A DNA stretch of 64,000 nucleotides from the NCBI GenBank assembly GCA_964475245.1, contig CAYYVV010000003.1:1-64000 (forward strand), read 5' to 3'. Below are positions 54,620 through 63,236 of this stretch, one piece after another. Every line of letters begins with the position of its first letter. Position 1 is the stretch's first letter. This DNA is from JALYGJ01 sp964475245. Lineage in GTDB: Bacteria; Chloroflexota; Limnocylindria; Limnocylindrales; CSP1-4. The position numbers and the translations under genes are program-made. The notes below the pieces were generated by a model. That model searched no databases. It saw nothing but the letters and a program-made list of their open reading frames with translations, and was not told where the DNA came from.

Positions 54620-55123
54620 ATGGTTCGTTGGGGAAAGATCGGGGCACTTTCGGCGTCCATCGGGACGCTTCTGCTCATCTGCCTCGGCGCGTCCACGGTG
54701 ACAGCCGCGGACAAGCAGTGCTCCGTGACGGTCAGCCCGAAGTCGGGCACTGCGGGCCAGACCTTCGCCTTCGATGGCAGCGGCTTTGAGCCGACACAGC
54801 TGACGCTCCACAAGAATGATGCCGAGGCAGGAGTGCACGACCTGACTATCACCAGTGACCCGTGGCAGACCAGCGTCGTTTCGCGCCCGGGCGACGAAGG
54901 GTCGTGGAGCGCCGAGTTCGACTCGGACACGTGCACGGCCGTCGTGACGTTCAAGGTGACGCTGACGAACACGGACGTCGCCCCGATAACCTCTGGAACA
55001 CCTGGCAACAGCAACCAGCTGCCGACAAGCCTCGCGTTGGCCGTTGTTGGACTGGGCGTCGGTGGCGGAATCCTTCTGGGTCGCAGGTTTCGCGGCCTGA
55101 CTGTCGATAATCAACCGCAATGA
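54620..55123 (+). CDS. Secreted surface protein with C-terminal anchor
   Basis: 167 residues. A signal peptide ends near VTAADK (about residue 31). The middle has a compact beta-sandwich look with a Cys pair (QCSVTVSPKSGTAGQTFAFDGSGFEP, similar to IPT/TIG-type strands; and DSDTCTAVVTFKVTL). The C-terminus is LPTS, a hydrophobic helix and GRRFRG, which resembles a sortase sorting signal in which LPxTG is altered to LPTS-L. A plain membrane anchor is equally possible. A 241-nt leader with complementarity precedes it. The ATGA overlap with the next gene couples it to the racemase fusion. Confidence 0.65.
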   Translation: MVRWGKIGALSASIGTLLLICLGASTVTAADKQCSVTVSPKSGTAGQTFAFDGSGFEPTQLTLHKNDAEAGVHDLTITSDPWQTSVVSRPGDEGSWSAEFDSDTCTAVVTFKVTLTNTDVAPITSGTPGNSNQLPTSLALAVVGLGVGGGILLGRRFRGLTVDNQPQ

Positions 55124-57117
55124 CAACCGAAACGGTGGCTGGAGTGCAAGAGCAAGCAATAGTTCGCCACTACCGCGCAGAGTCGCGCGCCGATGTTGAG
55201 CGGGCGTACCGAACCGAGGCGCTCCAGGCGGCACGAGCCGGCTACGTACCGATCGCGCACGCGTGGAGCCAGGGTCCCGACGGATTCCTGCTGGCGGTGA
55301 CGTACGGCAATGCCGGCGAGCCCGCCGCGCCTGCCCCGGCGGCGACCACGGATACAACGGCTACCCCCACTGCGGCTGAGCCGGTTACGGCAATGCGTGA
55401 GCCCATGGCCGCAGCACCTGAAGCCGTCGACGAAGTTGCGCCAACTCCCACCCCGGAACCGGCGGTTGCGGCAGAGCCCGAGCCGGAGCCGGAGCCGGCT
55501 ATGCCTACACCGCCCCAGCCGCGCTACCAGCCGGTCCAGCGCATCGTTCCCCTGCACCGCATGGGAGCTGAGCCGCCTTCCCCGGTCAGCGCCCCTGTAG
55601 ACCAGGCACTGTCGGCTCCCGAGATGGAGCCGGTAGCTGCGCACGACGCCAATGGCACGGCCGCGACCGTGGACGCCGACCGTGACACGCAGTTCGTCAC
55701 GCCCGAGCAGCCGAGCGACTCATTCGCGCCAACGCCCGAGACGGCCCCGGTGTACGTCGCCCCGCCGCCCGAGTCGGATTGGCTGCCGCCCGAACCCGAG
55801 CCCGAGTCGCACCTCGAGCGCTACACGCCTCCGCCCGAGATGTACGCGCCTTCGCCCGACATGTACGAGCCAGTGCCGCCCGCTGAGCCCATCATCGAGG
55901 AGCCCGCCCCGGAGGAACCAGCCGCGGAGCCAGAGCCTGTGGCCGCGTCGCAGGCCGACGAGGCCGAGTCGGCGCCGAGCTCAGAGTCGGTGCCCGCGCA
56001 GCCAGCTCCAGCAGAGCAGCCGGCGACGGCTGCCGAGGCCACGGGACGCTCGGCACGACTGACGATCCAGACCATGGACCTGCACACCGCCGGCGAGCCA
56101 CTCCGCCTGGTCAGGAGCGGCTTTCCGGACGTGCCGATGCTGCCCGTGCTCGAACGCCGGAAGTGGCTCAAGGACAACGCCGATCACGTCCGGCGCGCGC
56201 TCATCTACGAGCCGCGCGGCCATAGGGACATGTACGGCGCGATCCTGCTGCCGCCGTACAACGACTACGCCGATATGACCGTGCTGTTCATGCACAACGA
56301 GGGCTACAGCACGATGTGCGGCCACGGCATCATCGCCATCACGACCGGGCTGATCGAGGAGGGCCTCTTCCCCGCGTCCGAGCCGGTGACGACGATCCGT
56401 TACGAGGTTCCGGCCGGCATCGTCGCCGCGAACGCCGCGACGACGAAGCTCGACGATGGCACCTGGGCAGTGCGTGGCGTGCGTTTCACGAACGTCCCGT
56501 CCTATCTCGCGGCCCAATCGCTGGCGGTCAAGCCCGACGGAGTCGAGCTGCACGGCACTGCCGCTCAGTACGGCGCGCTCGGCGTCGACATCGCCTTCGG
56601 TGGCGCGTACTACGGCATCGTCAACGCGGCCGAGCTTGGCCTGCGGGTCGTGCCTGAGCAGGCCGACGAGCTGCGCCGCGCCGGCGCCGCGATCACCGAA
56701 GTCCTGCGCCGCGACCACACGCCGGCTCACCCGTCGGATCCCGACCTGAGCTTCGTCTACGGCACGATCATCGTCGATCTCGATCCGCGCACGTCACCAG
56801 ATGGCCGGGCGCGCGACGCGCACATGCGCAACGTCACGATCTTTGCCGAGGCAGAGCTCGACCGCTCGCCGTGCGGCTCGGGAACGTCGGCGATCCTCGC
56901 TCAGCTCCACGCGCGCGGCCGGATCAAGGTCGGCCAGGAGATCATCAACGCCGGCATCACGGGCGAGCACTTCCTTGGCCGCATCGAGGCCGAGACCGCC
57001 CTGGGTCCATACCCGGCAGTCAGCACGTCCGTCGCGGGGACCGCGTTCGTGACCGGCTACTCGACGTTCATGGTCGACTCGCGCGACCCGCTCGGGGACG
57101 GCTTCCTGCTCGGCTAG
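55120..57117 (+). CDS. Proline racemase-family protein with unknown N-terminal domain and long acidic/Pro linker
   Basis: 665 residues. The first 60 residues form a small domain (RHYRAESRADVERAYRTEA, ARAGYVPIAHAWSQGPDGFLLAVTYG) that I do not recognise. Residues 65-310 are a low-complexity linker of Pro, Glu, Ala and Ser. From about 314 the proline racemase fold starts (TIQTMDLHTAGEPLRL). Both active-site cysteines are present, Cys400 in MCGHGIIA and Cys585 in DRSPCGSGTSA, which fits a racemase or 4-hydroxyproline epimerase and not the trans-3-hydroxyproline dehydratase group, where the second is Thr. No signal peptide. The ATG overlaps the surface-protein stop (ATGA). The racemase assignment is firm; the fusion and context are unusual. 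Confidence 0.85.
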   Translation: MTTETVAGVQEQAIVRHYRAESRADVERAYRTEALQAARAGYVPIAHAWSQGPDGFLLAVTYGNAGEPAAPAPAATTDTTATPTAAEPVTAMREPMAAAPEAVDEVAPTPTPEPAVAAEPEPEPEPAMPTPPQPRYQPVQRIVPLHRMGAEPPSPVSAPVDQALSAPEMEPVAAHDANGTAATVDADRDTQFVTPEQPSDSFAPTPETAPVYVAPPPESDWLPPEPEPESHLERYTPPPEMYAPSPDMYEPVPPAEPIIEEPAPEEPAAEPEPVAASQADEAESAPSSESVPAQPAPAEQPATAAEATGRSARLTIQTMDLHTAGEPLRLVRSGFPDVPMLPVLERRKWLKDNADHVRRALIYEPRGHRDMYGAILLPPYNDYADMTVLFMHNEGYSTMCGHGIIAITTGLIEEGLFPASEPVTTIRYEVPAGIVAANAATTKLDDGTWAVRGVRFTNVPSYLAAQSLAVKPDGVELHGTAAQYGALGVDIAFGGAYYGIVNAAELGLRVVPEQADELRRAGAAITEVLRRDHTPAHPSDPDLSFVYGTIIVDLDPRTSPDGRARDAHMRNVTIFAEAELDRSPCGSGTSAILAQLHARGRIKVGQEIINAGITGEHFLGRIEAETALGPYPAVSTSVAGTAFVTGYSTFMVDSRDPLGDGFLLG

Positions 57118-57194
57118 ACCAAATCGCGACGCCGAGGTCAAGTCCGAGAACGGTTGTGAGTTTGCGCCTCCACGCGCCTGCCACATAGCCGAAG

Positions 57195-57403
57195 TTCAGC
57201 CACGGCGCGCTAAAGCAGTGCTTTGCCGCCCGGCATCGCAGGCGGGCTTGGATCCGACCATCGAGTGAGCGTGAAGCCAGCATCTCGCACGCCTGGCGGA
57301 GCGGTCGACGGGTCAGCGCGCGGCCCAATCAGGCCGTGGCTGAACATCGGCAACGATTGGGCCTCGCGGCCGGATAAGCCGGCCGTGGCTGAACATCCGC
57401 AAC
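57195..57403 (+). repeat. Repeats and hairpins in the 343-bp region before the ECF sigma gene
   Basis: A 23-bp direct repeat beginning GGCCGTGGCTGAACATC occurs at 57332-57354 and 57381-57403 with one mismatch, and its first 12 bases recur inverted at 57195-57206. Repeat 1 lies in the loop of a perfect 9-bp stem (GGCCCAATC 57322-57330 with GATTGGGCC 57355-57363). A GGCCGG/CCGGCC hairpin (57368-57384) overlaps repeat 2. The rest of 57118-57460 holds no gene. These look like binding sites for a regulator of the sigma-MGMT operon. Confidence 0.6.
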
Positions 57404-57460
57404 CCGAGCCAGGCGAATGTGCAACCGCCGACGCGAGTGGCGTGTTTAACCTGCGTGTGG

Positions 57461-58045
57461 ATGCAGATGACCCCCGACCCGCTGTGCGACCGGCTGGCCA
57501 CGGACGTAGACGAGGCATTCCCCGAGCTTGTCGTCGCCAACCAGGATCTGGTCTTCGGCGTCGCGCTGCGCGTCGTGCGTGACGCGCACACGGCCGAGGA
57601 TGTCGCCCAGGAAGCGTTCGTGCGCGCATACCGTGCGCTCAGGCGCTACCCCGACCAGCAGGTCCGTGAGCTGCGTCTCCGGCCGTGGCTGGCACGCATC
57701 GCGCTCAACGCCGCGCGCAACGAGGTTCGCGCCCGGCACAGCCACCTGGACATCGACGAGACCGCTGCCACGGTCGCGGAGCAGAGCGACGGCCCCCTTC
57801 GCCTCGCTGAGCGCAACGACGAGCAGCGCATGTGGAGGCGGCTGCTGGCTCAGCTGCCAGACCGCTATCGGCTGGCCGTCGCCCTCAGGTACATCGACGA
57901 CCTTTCCTACCCGGAGCTGGCCGAGACGCTCGGGCGGCCGCTGGGCACCGTCAAATCGGACGTACATCGCGGCACGGCGCTCTTGCGGGCGGCATATGAC
58001 GCGGAGCAACGCGCGCAAGGCGGCGCGCAGGAGGCAGCCTCATGA
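57461..58045 (+). CDS. ECF RNA polymerase sigma factor
   Basis: 194 residues from ATG 57461 (or 57467). Region 2 is LVFGVALRVVRDAHTAEDVAQEAFVRAYRALRRYP, with the typical DAEDVAQEAF-like helix; region 4 is LPDRYRLAVALRYIDDLSYPELAETLGRPLGTVKSDVHRG (each named only by its ends and core). No anti-sigma gene follows. Instead the stop overlaps (ATGA) the start of a DNA-alkylation repair gene, so the sigma factor should be made in step with it and probably directs its transcription. Confidence 0.92.
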   Translation: MQMTPDPLCDRLATDVDEAFPELVVANQDLVFGVALRVVRDAHTAEDVAQEAFVRAYRALRRYPDQQVRELRLRPWLARIALNAARNEVRARHSHLDIDETAATVAEQSDGPLRLAERNDEQRMWRRLLAQLPDRYRLAVALRYIDDLSYPELAETLGRPLGTVKSDVHRGTALLRAAYDAEQRAQGGAQEAAS

Positions 58046-58887
58046 AGACTTCAGCAACCGCTTCTCACGATCAGGACGACCGACTCGTCGCGGGTGGCCT
58101 GGCCATGCTTCGCCAGCCTGCGCCGGTCGGCTTGGCTGACGCGGTCCTCGAGCGCGTCGGGCTCGCGGGTGACGAGTACGTCAAGGTCGACGGGCCGATC
58201 AGCCCGCTATTCGTGGCCTACGGCAAGCGCGGCATCTCGTTCGTCGAGCGTGCCGATCGCGTCGACGCGGGCGACTTCGAGGAGGCGTTCCGGGCGACGT
58301 TCGGCCGGTCAGTTCGGCGCGTCGAGCGCGCTCCGCAGCTTATCCAGCGGATCATTGACGCCCGTATCTGGGGTGGCACAGGCACGAAGCCGAAGATGAG
58401 CTTCGAGCTCGACCAGCTGCCCGACTTCGAGCGCCAGGTACTGCTCAAGGTGCTCGAGATCCCGCGCGGTGAGGTCCGGCCGTATGCCTGGGTCGCGGCC
58501 GAGCTCGGCCGGCCGCTGGCGGTACGGGCCGTTGGCAACGCCGTCGCGCGCAACCCGATCCCGTTCGTCATCCCGTGCCACCGCGTGGTCCGCTCCGACG
58601 GCCGGATCGGCAATTACGGCGCCGGGGGCCCGACCGCCAAGCGCGCCGTGCTCGCGTCAGAGGGCGTCAATGTCGAAGAGCTCGAGCGACTCCCCAACCA
58701 CGGCGTGCGCTTTATCGGCTCCGATACGACGCACATCTTCTGCTACCCCTCGTGCCGCAACGCGCGACGGGTCACCGCCGCGCACAGGGTCCCGCTTCGC
58801 TCATCCGACGATGCCCGCGGCGCCGGCTATCGCGCGTGCAAGGTGTGCCGGCCCGTCGACCCGCCCTTCCGCGCCGCGGTCGCCTAG
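58042..58887 (+). CDS. O6-alkylguanine-DNA alkyltransferase with C-terminal Ada metal-binding domain
   Basis: 281 residues. An N-terminal region (1-110) resembles the ribonuclease-H-like half of MGMT (GPISPLFVAYGKRGISFVE). The MGMT active site is VIPCHRVVRSDGRIGNYGAGG with acceptor Cys179 and the Arg-finger-region RAVGNAVARNP upstream. Residues 222-271 match the Ada methylphosphotriester domain: FIGSDTTHIFCYPSCRN, then GYRACKVCRP, with Cys234, Cys238, Cys266 and Cys269 as zinc ligands. In Ada this domain is N-terminal and joined to an AraC domain; here it is C-terminal and no AraC domain exists. The ATGA overlap with the ECF sigma gene suggests the sigma factor replaces AraC-type activation. 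It converges on the methyltransferase gene. Confidence 0.9.
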   Translation: MKTSATASHDQDDRLVAGGLAMLRQPAPVGLADAVLERVGLAGDEYVKVDGPISPLFVAYGKRGISFVERADRVDAGDFEEAFRATFGRSVRRVERAPQLIQRIIDARIWGGTGTKPKMSFELDQLPDFERQVLLKVLEIPRGEVRPYAWVAAELGRPLAVRAVGNAVARNPIPFVIPCHRVVRSDGRIGNYGAGGPTAKRAVLASEGVNVEELERLPNHGVRFIGSDTTHIFCYPSCRNARRVTAAHRVPLRSSDDARGAGYRACKVCRPVDPPFRAAVA

Positions 58888-59738
58888 CCTGTGCGCGGCT
58901 TCTCGGCGCGGGCGAAGACGACGGGCGCGTGCCAGCGGAAGTCGTGCGGCCTGAGCCGCGCCAGCCGATCGCGCGCGTTGCGCTCCAGCTCGGCACGCTG
59001 TGCATCGTCCAGTAGGTCAAGCAGGGAGCGCTCGTCGTAGTCGAGCTTGTACTCGAGGTACGAGTCGGCGGTCCAGTCATACTCGAGCACTTCCTCGCGT
59101 GCGGATGCCTTGACGAAGTCCGCCTTGCGCAGCTCGCTCGCCGCCGTCCGGCCCGAGTGGACATCGCCCGCGTGCGGTTCGTCGGGTCCGTCGGGCTCGT
59201 CGATGTCGAGGTCGAAGACCGCCTCGTCGAACTCCTCGGCGGGCAGGAACGGGCCACGCGCGTCGCGGTCGAGCCAGGTCAGGTAGGCGACCATGCCGCT
59301 CGGCGCCAGGACGCGGTGCGCCTCGCGCAGCGCCGCGATACGGTCGGGCACGAGCTGCAGGACGAAGGTCGAGATGACGAGGTCGACTGACGAGTCGGGC
59401 AACGACAGCGCCTCCGCCGGCGAGTTGAGGAAGCGGACCCGGCCGGCCGCCTCGTAGCCGCCCTCGGCCAGGCGCGAGCGCGCCAGCTCGGCCATCGCCG
59501 GTGCCGCGTCAGTGGCTGTGAACTCGGCCGCCGGCCAGCGCTCCAACGCAGCGCGCAGCAGCGTGCCCGTGCCCACGCCGACCTCCAGGATGCGCACCCG
59601 GCCGTCGCGCCGCTCGACGAAATGGACGAAGTCGTCGACATAGTCGAGCAACCGGCGGGCGGTCGACTGGAGCACCGGCGCCCAGTAGCGCTCGTAGTCG
59701 GCGGCGTCTCGGTCGTAGCGCTGGACGATCGCATTCAT
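58884..59738 (-). CDS. Class I SAM-dependent methyltransferase
   Basis: 284 residues from the ATG at 59738 (AGGT about 8 nt upstream). Rossmann methyltransferase motifs: RILEVGVGTGTLL (motif I), FTATDAAPAMAELARSRL (motif II), FLNSPAEALSLPDSSVDLVISTFVLQLV (motif III/IV) and LREAHRVLAPSGMVAYLTW. A C-terminal acidic insert (FDLDIDEPDGPDEPHAGD) is specific. Substrate unknown; similarity to UbiE-like enzymes is general. It overlaps the MGMT gene by 4 nt at the 3' ends. Confidence 0.88.
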   Translation of the reverse strand: MNAIVQRYDRDAADYERYWAPVLQSTARRLLDYVDDFVHFVERRDGRVRILEVGVGTGTLLRAALERWPAAEFTATDAAPAMAELARSRLAEGGYEAAGRVRFLNSPAEALSLPDSSVDLVISTFVLQLVPDRIAALREAHRVLAPSGMVAYLTWLDRDARGPFLPAEEFDEAVFDLDIDEPDGPDEPHAGDVHSGRTAASELRKADFVKASAREEVLEYDWTADSYLEYKLDYDERSLLDLLDDAQRAELERNARDRLARLRPHDFRWHAPVVFARAEKPRTG

Positions 59739-59803
59739 CGGCAGTGACCTGCGTTCATAGGGACGGCCGATCATAGCGAGCGACGGCTGCTAACCTCGGC
59801 CGC

Positions 59804-61966
59804 GTGAGCGCGCCAGTGCCGGCGGCCCAGCCCCGTCGCTCCTCGAGCCGCCCGTGGTGGATGCTCCTTGGCATCGTCGCGGGCCTGCTCGCGATCGTCG
59901 CCCTGATCGTCGCCGGGTTCACGGTCCTGGCGCCTCCGCCGACGGCGACGACGGCCGCCGCGCTCGGCCTTCAGCCACAGTCGCAGCTCGACCGGCGCTG
60001 GGGCACGTACCTCGCCGAGCGCGAGTGGGGCACGCCGCGCGAGGCGGTCGGCAACAACGGCTGGGGCCTCTCGTGGCGCGGCGCGATCACCACGGACTAC
60101 AAGTACGGCGACGACGGGATCGCCGGCTGGACGGACAGCGACAACCAGTTCGACATGGGCTGGGCCTTCTGGGATGGCACGCAGGACTACGTTACGGAGC
60201 GTTTCAACGGCCTGTCCAATCCGGCCGGTCCGGCGGGCGAGCAGATCACCGACGACCGCGAGTATCACGAGAACGGACCGACCCACGCCTACGACCGGCT
60301 GACCTACCAGTACCCGCAGCAGACGAAGTGGTTCTCGATCGACCTCGAGTCCGCGCGCTACGACTCTTCGAGCATGACCTTCGTGGCGACGGTGACCAAC
60401 ACGACATCCGACACGCGCAACCTCGACGTCGTCTTCAAGGCCTGGATGGGCGACGGTGGCGAGGTCACGCCGCTGACCGATGGCCTGCTGATGCGCGGCA
60501 ACGCCTCATACGTCGCCGTGGTCGGCCAGCCACCCAGCGAATGGCAGATCAGCCCCGACAAGGGTGCGCTCGACACCAATCTGCGCGGCACGGGCCTCGA
60601 CGGCGACCAGGGTGGCACGATCGGCGCGCTGGCGTACAAGCTCGAGATCCCGGCCGGCGCTCAGGGCGTGATCCGCATCGGGGCGGCCGAGGCGAGCTTC
60701 GACGCTTCGACGTCCGAGGACACGGCCAAGGCACAGGCGCCGCAGACCGCGACGGACCGGCTCGCCCAGAGCGACTCGATCATCGGCGCGCGGCGAACGG
60801 AGGCCGACACACAGTTCACCAACCAGGTCTCGCAACACCAGGCGCTGTATGACCAGGCGCTCATGAGCATGATGTGGAACGAGACCTATTACCGCTGGGA
60901 CGGCACGTCCGGCGTCAACCCGGCGTACGCCGGCCAGGTCGACGCACACGACCTGTTGATCCTGCCCGACAAATGGGAATCCCCGTGGCCCGTGTCGTGG
61001 GATTCCGCGTTCGAGTCGGTGACAGCGGCGCTGATCGATCCCAAGATCGCCGAGAACCAGCTCCTGTTCATGCTCTCGAACCGCTGGGAGCAGAGCGACG
61101 GGCACATTCCGTGCAGCGAGTGGGCCATGGACCAGGAATGTCCACCGATTTTCGCGTGGGCGGTGTGGCGCGTGTACGAGCAGACCCACGACCTCGACTT
61201 CCTGCAGGCTGCCTATCCGGGCCTCCAGCAGAACTACGACTACTGGTGGTCGCACAACATGATCGGTGGCTCGCTCTTCACGGGCGGCTCGATGGGCATG
61301 GACAACCTGCCGCGCGGCGCGGCGGGCACGGCACAGTCCGACGCCAGCGCGTGGATGGCGTTCTTCGCCCGCGACATGGCCCGCATCGCCTCCGAGCTGC
61401 ACGATCCCAATGGCTCGGAGCGCTACTGGGTCGATCGCGGCACGATCCAGGAGGCAATCAATGACCACCTGTGGGACGAGGCGACCGGTTTCTACTACGA
61501 CCTCAACCCGGACGGCTCGTTCGTGCTCCAGAAGTCGTACACGGGCCTGATCCCGCTGATTGCCGGGGTCGTGCCACCGGAGCGCCTGCCACGCGTGCTC
61601 GCCACGCTCCACGACGAGAACGACTTCCTGGGCGTGGGCGGTATCCGCTCGCTGTCAGCCGAGAGCGGCCTGTACCTGCCCGGTACGGCCGGGCAGGGCG
61701 TCAACTCGAACTGGCGCGGGCCGGTTTGGGTGCCGATCAACTACCTGCTCGTCGAGGAGCTCAACGATGTCGACCCGAGTCTGGCCGAGGACGTCCGTGA
61801 TCGGGTCGTGACCAACGTGGAGACCGACTTCATGCAGACCGGGCGGCTGCACGAGTTCTTCGACGGCGACACGGGCAAGGGCCTGGGCGCCGACGAGCAG
61901 GCCGGCTGGACAGCACTCGTCGCCAACCTGATCCACGAAGGCTGGCCGGTCACACCCGCCCAGTAA
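59804..61966 (+). CDS. Membrane-anchored GH63/mannosylglycerate-hydrolase-like glycosidase
   Basis: 720 residues from a GTG. One N-terminal helix (about residues 20-45) anchors the protein with the rest outside. Residues 55-330 form a beta-sandwich domain; 345-720 form an (alpha/alpha)6 barrel recognisable by WNETYYRWDGTSGVNPAY, LPDKWESPWPVSWDSAFES, GSMGMDNLPRG, YYDLNPDGSFV, NSNWRGPVWVPINYLLVEEL and ADEQAGWTALVANL. These correspond to GH63 and MGH1-type enzymes that act on alpha-glucosides or mannosylglycerate. Acid/base residues are plausible but not assigned with certainty. It converges with the lipoprotein sugar-dehydrogenase gene (17-nt overlap). Confidence 0.82.
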   Translation: MSAPVPAAQPRRSSSRPWWMLLGIVAGLLAIVALIVAGFTVLAPPPTATTAAALGLQPQSQLDRRWGTYLAEREWGTPREAVGNNGWGLSWRGAITTDYKYGDDGIAGWTDSDNQFDMGWAFWDGTQDYVTERFNGLSNPAGPAGEQITDDREYHENGPTHAYDRLTYQYPQQTKWFSIDLESARYDSSSMTFVATVTNTTSDTRNLDVVFKAWMGDGGEVTPLTDGLLMRGNASYVAVVGQPPSEWQISPDKGALDTNLRGTGLDGDQGGTIGALAYKLEIPAGAQGVIRIGAAEASFDASTSEDTAKAQAPQTATDRLAQSDSIIGARRTEADTQFTNQVSQHQALYDQALMSMMWNETYYRWDGTSGVNPAYAGQVDAHDLLILPDKWESPWPVSWDSAFESVTAALIDPKIAENQLLFMLSNRWEQSDGHIPCSEWAMDQECPPIFAWAVWRVYEQTHDLDFLQAAYPGLQQNYDYWWSHNMIGGSLFTGGSMGMDNLPRGAAGTAQSDASAWMAFFARDMARIASELHDPNGSERYWVDRGTIQEAINDHLWDEATGFYYDLNPDGSFVLQKSYTGLIPLIAGVVPPERLPRVLATLHDENDFLGVGGIRSLSAESGLYLPGTAGQGVNSNWRGPVWVPINYLLVEELNDVDPSLAEDVRDRVVTNVETDFMQTGRLHEFFDGDTGKGLGADEQAGWTALVANLIHEGWPVTPAQ

Positions 61967-63236
61967 GCCGGTAGATGGCGCCGGAGAGGTCGACGACGTA
62001 CAGCTCGCCGGCCTCGTCCTGGCCGAAGCTCGAGATGCTGAAAGGGACCTGACCGACCTGGTCGGCGGTGACGGGCCGGCCGGCAAGCGCGTCGTCAGCG
62101 TTGAACGCAAAGAGCCGGCCCGAGCAGTAGTCGCCGAAAACGTAACTGCCAAAGAGGCTCGGGTAGGCCGAACCGCGATAGACATAGCCGCCGGTCACGG
62201 CACACCCGAGCGTGTGTGGATACTCGACCGCCGGCAGCGTGAACCCGGTCTGGTCGCACGTCGCGGCGCCGTAGCAATGGAGCCCTTCCATGACGCTCCA
62301 GCCGTAGTTGTGGCCACCGGAGCCGGGCTGCTCGACGTCAATCTCTTCGTACTCGTCCTGGCCCACGTCGCCGATGAACAGAGCGCCCGTCTTTCGGTCG
62401 AATGAGAAGCGCCAGGGATTGCGCACGCCGTAGTCCCAGATCTCCGGCTTGGCCGGGCCGCCCGCGGCCTGTCCCGAGGCAAACGGATTGCCCGTCGGGA
62501 TCGCGTATGGCGAGCCGGAGTCGACGTCGATGCGCAGGATCTTGGCCAGCAGCGTGTCGAGCTTCTGTCCGTTGTGTTGCGGATCGCCTTCAGAGCCGCC
62601 GTCGCCCAGGCCGATGTACAGGTCACCGTCGGCACCAAAGGCAAGCATGCCGCCGTTGTGATTCGCAAACGGCTGGTCGACGGTCAGCAGGATCTGCTCA
62701 GCCGACGGATCGACCTTCCCATCTGCGCCGCGTGTGAGCCGCGAGACGACAGTGTTGCCGGCGAGGTTGGTGTAATCGACGTAGAAGCGGCCATTCGACG
62801 CGAAGGCGGGATCGAACGCGAGACCGAGCAGGCCGCGTTCGCCGCCCGACGAGATGCGGTCAGTCAGATCGAGGAACGTCTGCCCGCCCTGGGTGCTGCC
62901 GGATGTGACGAGAGCGATGCGACCGACCTGCTCGACCGCGTACAGCGCGCCGCTGCCGTCGCCGGCGTTGGTCACGAAGGTCAGGCTGGAGAAGCCCGTC
63001 GCAAACGGTTCGACCGAAAGCTGAAGCGGCGCGCCTGCGGAACGGATGGCCTGCGGTGGCGGTGACCCGGTGACCGTCGCGACGTTTGTCGGCTGCAGCG
63101 TCGGAGCCTGTGATGGCGTCAGCGGCGGGCTGGTGGGCGTCTGGCTCGGCGGCGTCGGGGTCGGGGTCGGGCTGGCGCAGCTGAGCGCGAGCGCGGCGAC
63201 GGTCAGGGTGACGAGCGCCCGAGCGCTGTGCCTCAT
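61950..63236 (-). CDS. PQQ-type sugar dehydrogenase lipoprotein
   Basis: 428 residues from the ATG at 63236 (ATGA overlap with the upstream gene); the longer frame upstream is rejected. A signal peptide leads to a lipobox (ALSCAS, Cys near residue 20), then a 40-residue Thr/Pro/Ser linker and the GSDH propeller: SGGERGLLGLAFDPAFASNG, ANHNGGMLAFGADGDLYIGLGDGGSEGDPQ, YGVRNPWRFSFD, GDVGQDEYEEID and CAVTGGYVYRG. It is paralogous to the secreted protein at 36393-37547 but is lipid-anchored. Confidence 0.9.
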   Translation of the reverse strand: MRHSARALVTLTVAALALSCASPTPTPTPPSQTPTSPPLTPSQAPTLQPTNVATVTGSPPPQAIRSAGAPLQLSVEPFATGFSSLTFVTNAGDGSGALYAVEQVGRIALVTSGSTQGGQTFLDLTDRISSGGERGLLGLAFDPAFASNGRFYVDYTNLAGNTVVSRLTRGADGKVDPSAEQILLTVDQPFANHNGGMLAFGADGDLYIGLGDGGSEGDPQHNGQKLDTLLAKILRIDVDSGSPYAIPTGNPFASGQAAGGPAKPEIWDYGVRNPWRFSFDRKTGALFIGDVGQDEYEEIDVEQPGSGGHNYGWSVMEGLHCYGAATCDQTGFTLPAVEYPHTLGCAVTGGYVYRGSAYPSLFGSYVFGDYCSGRLFAFNADDALAGRPVTADQVGQVPFSISSFGQDEAGELYVVDLSGAIYRLTGRV

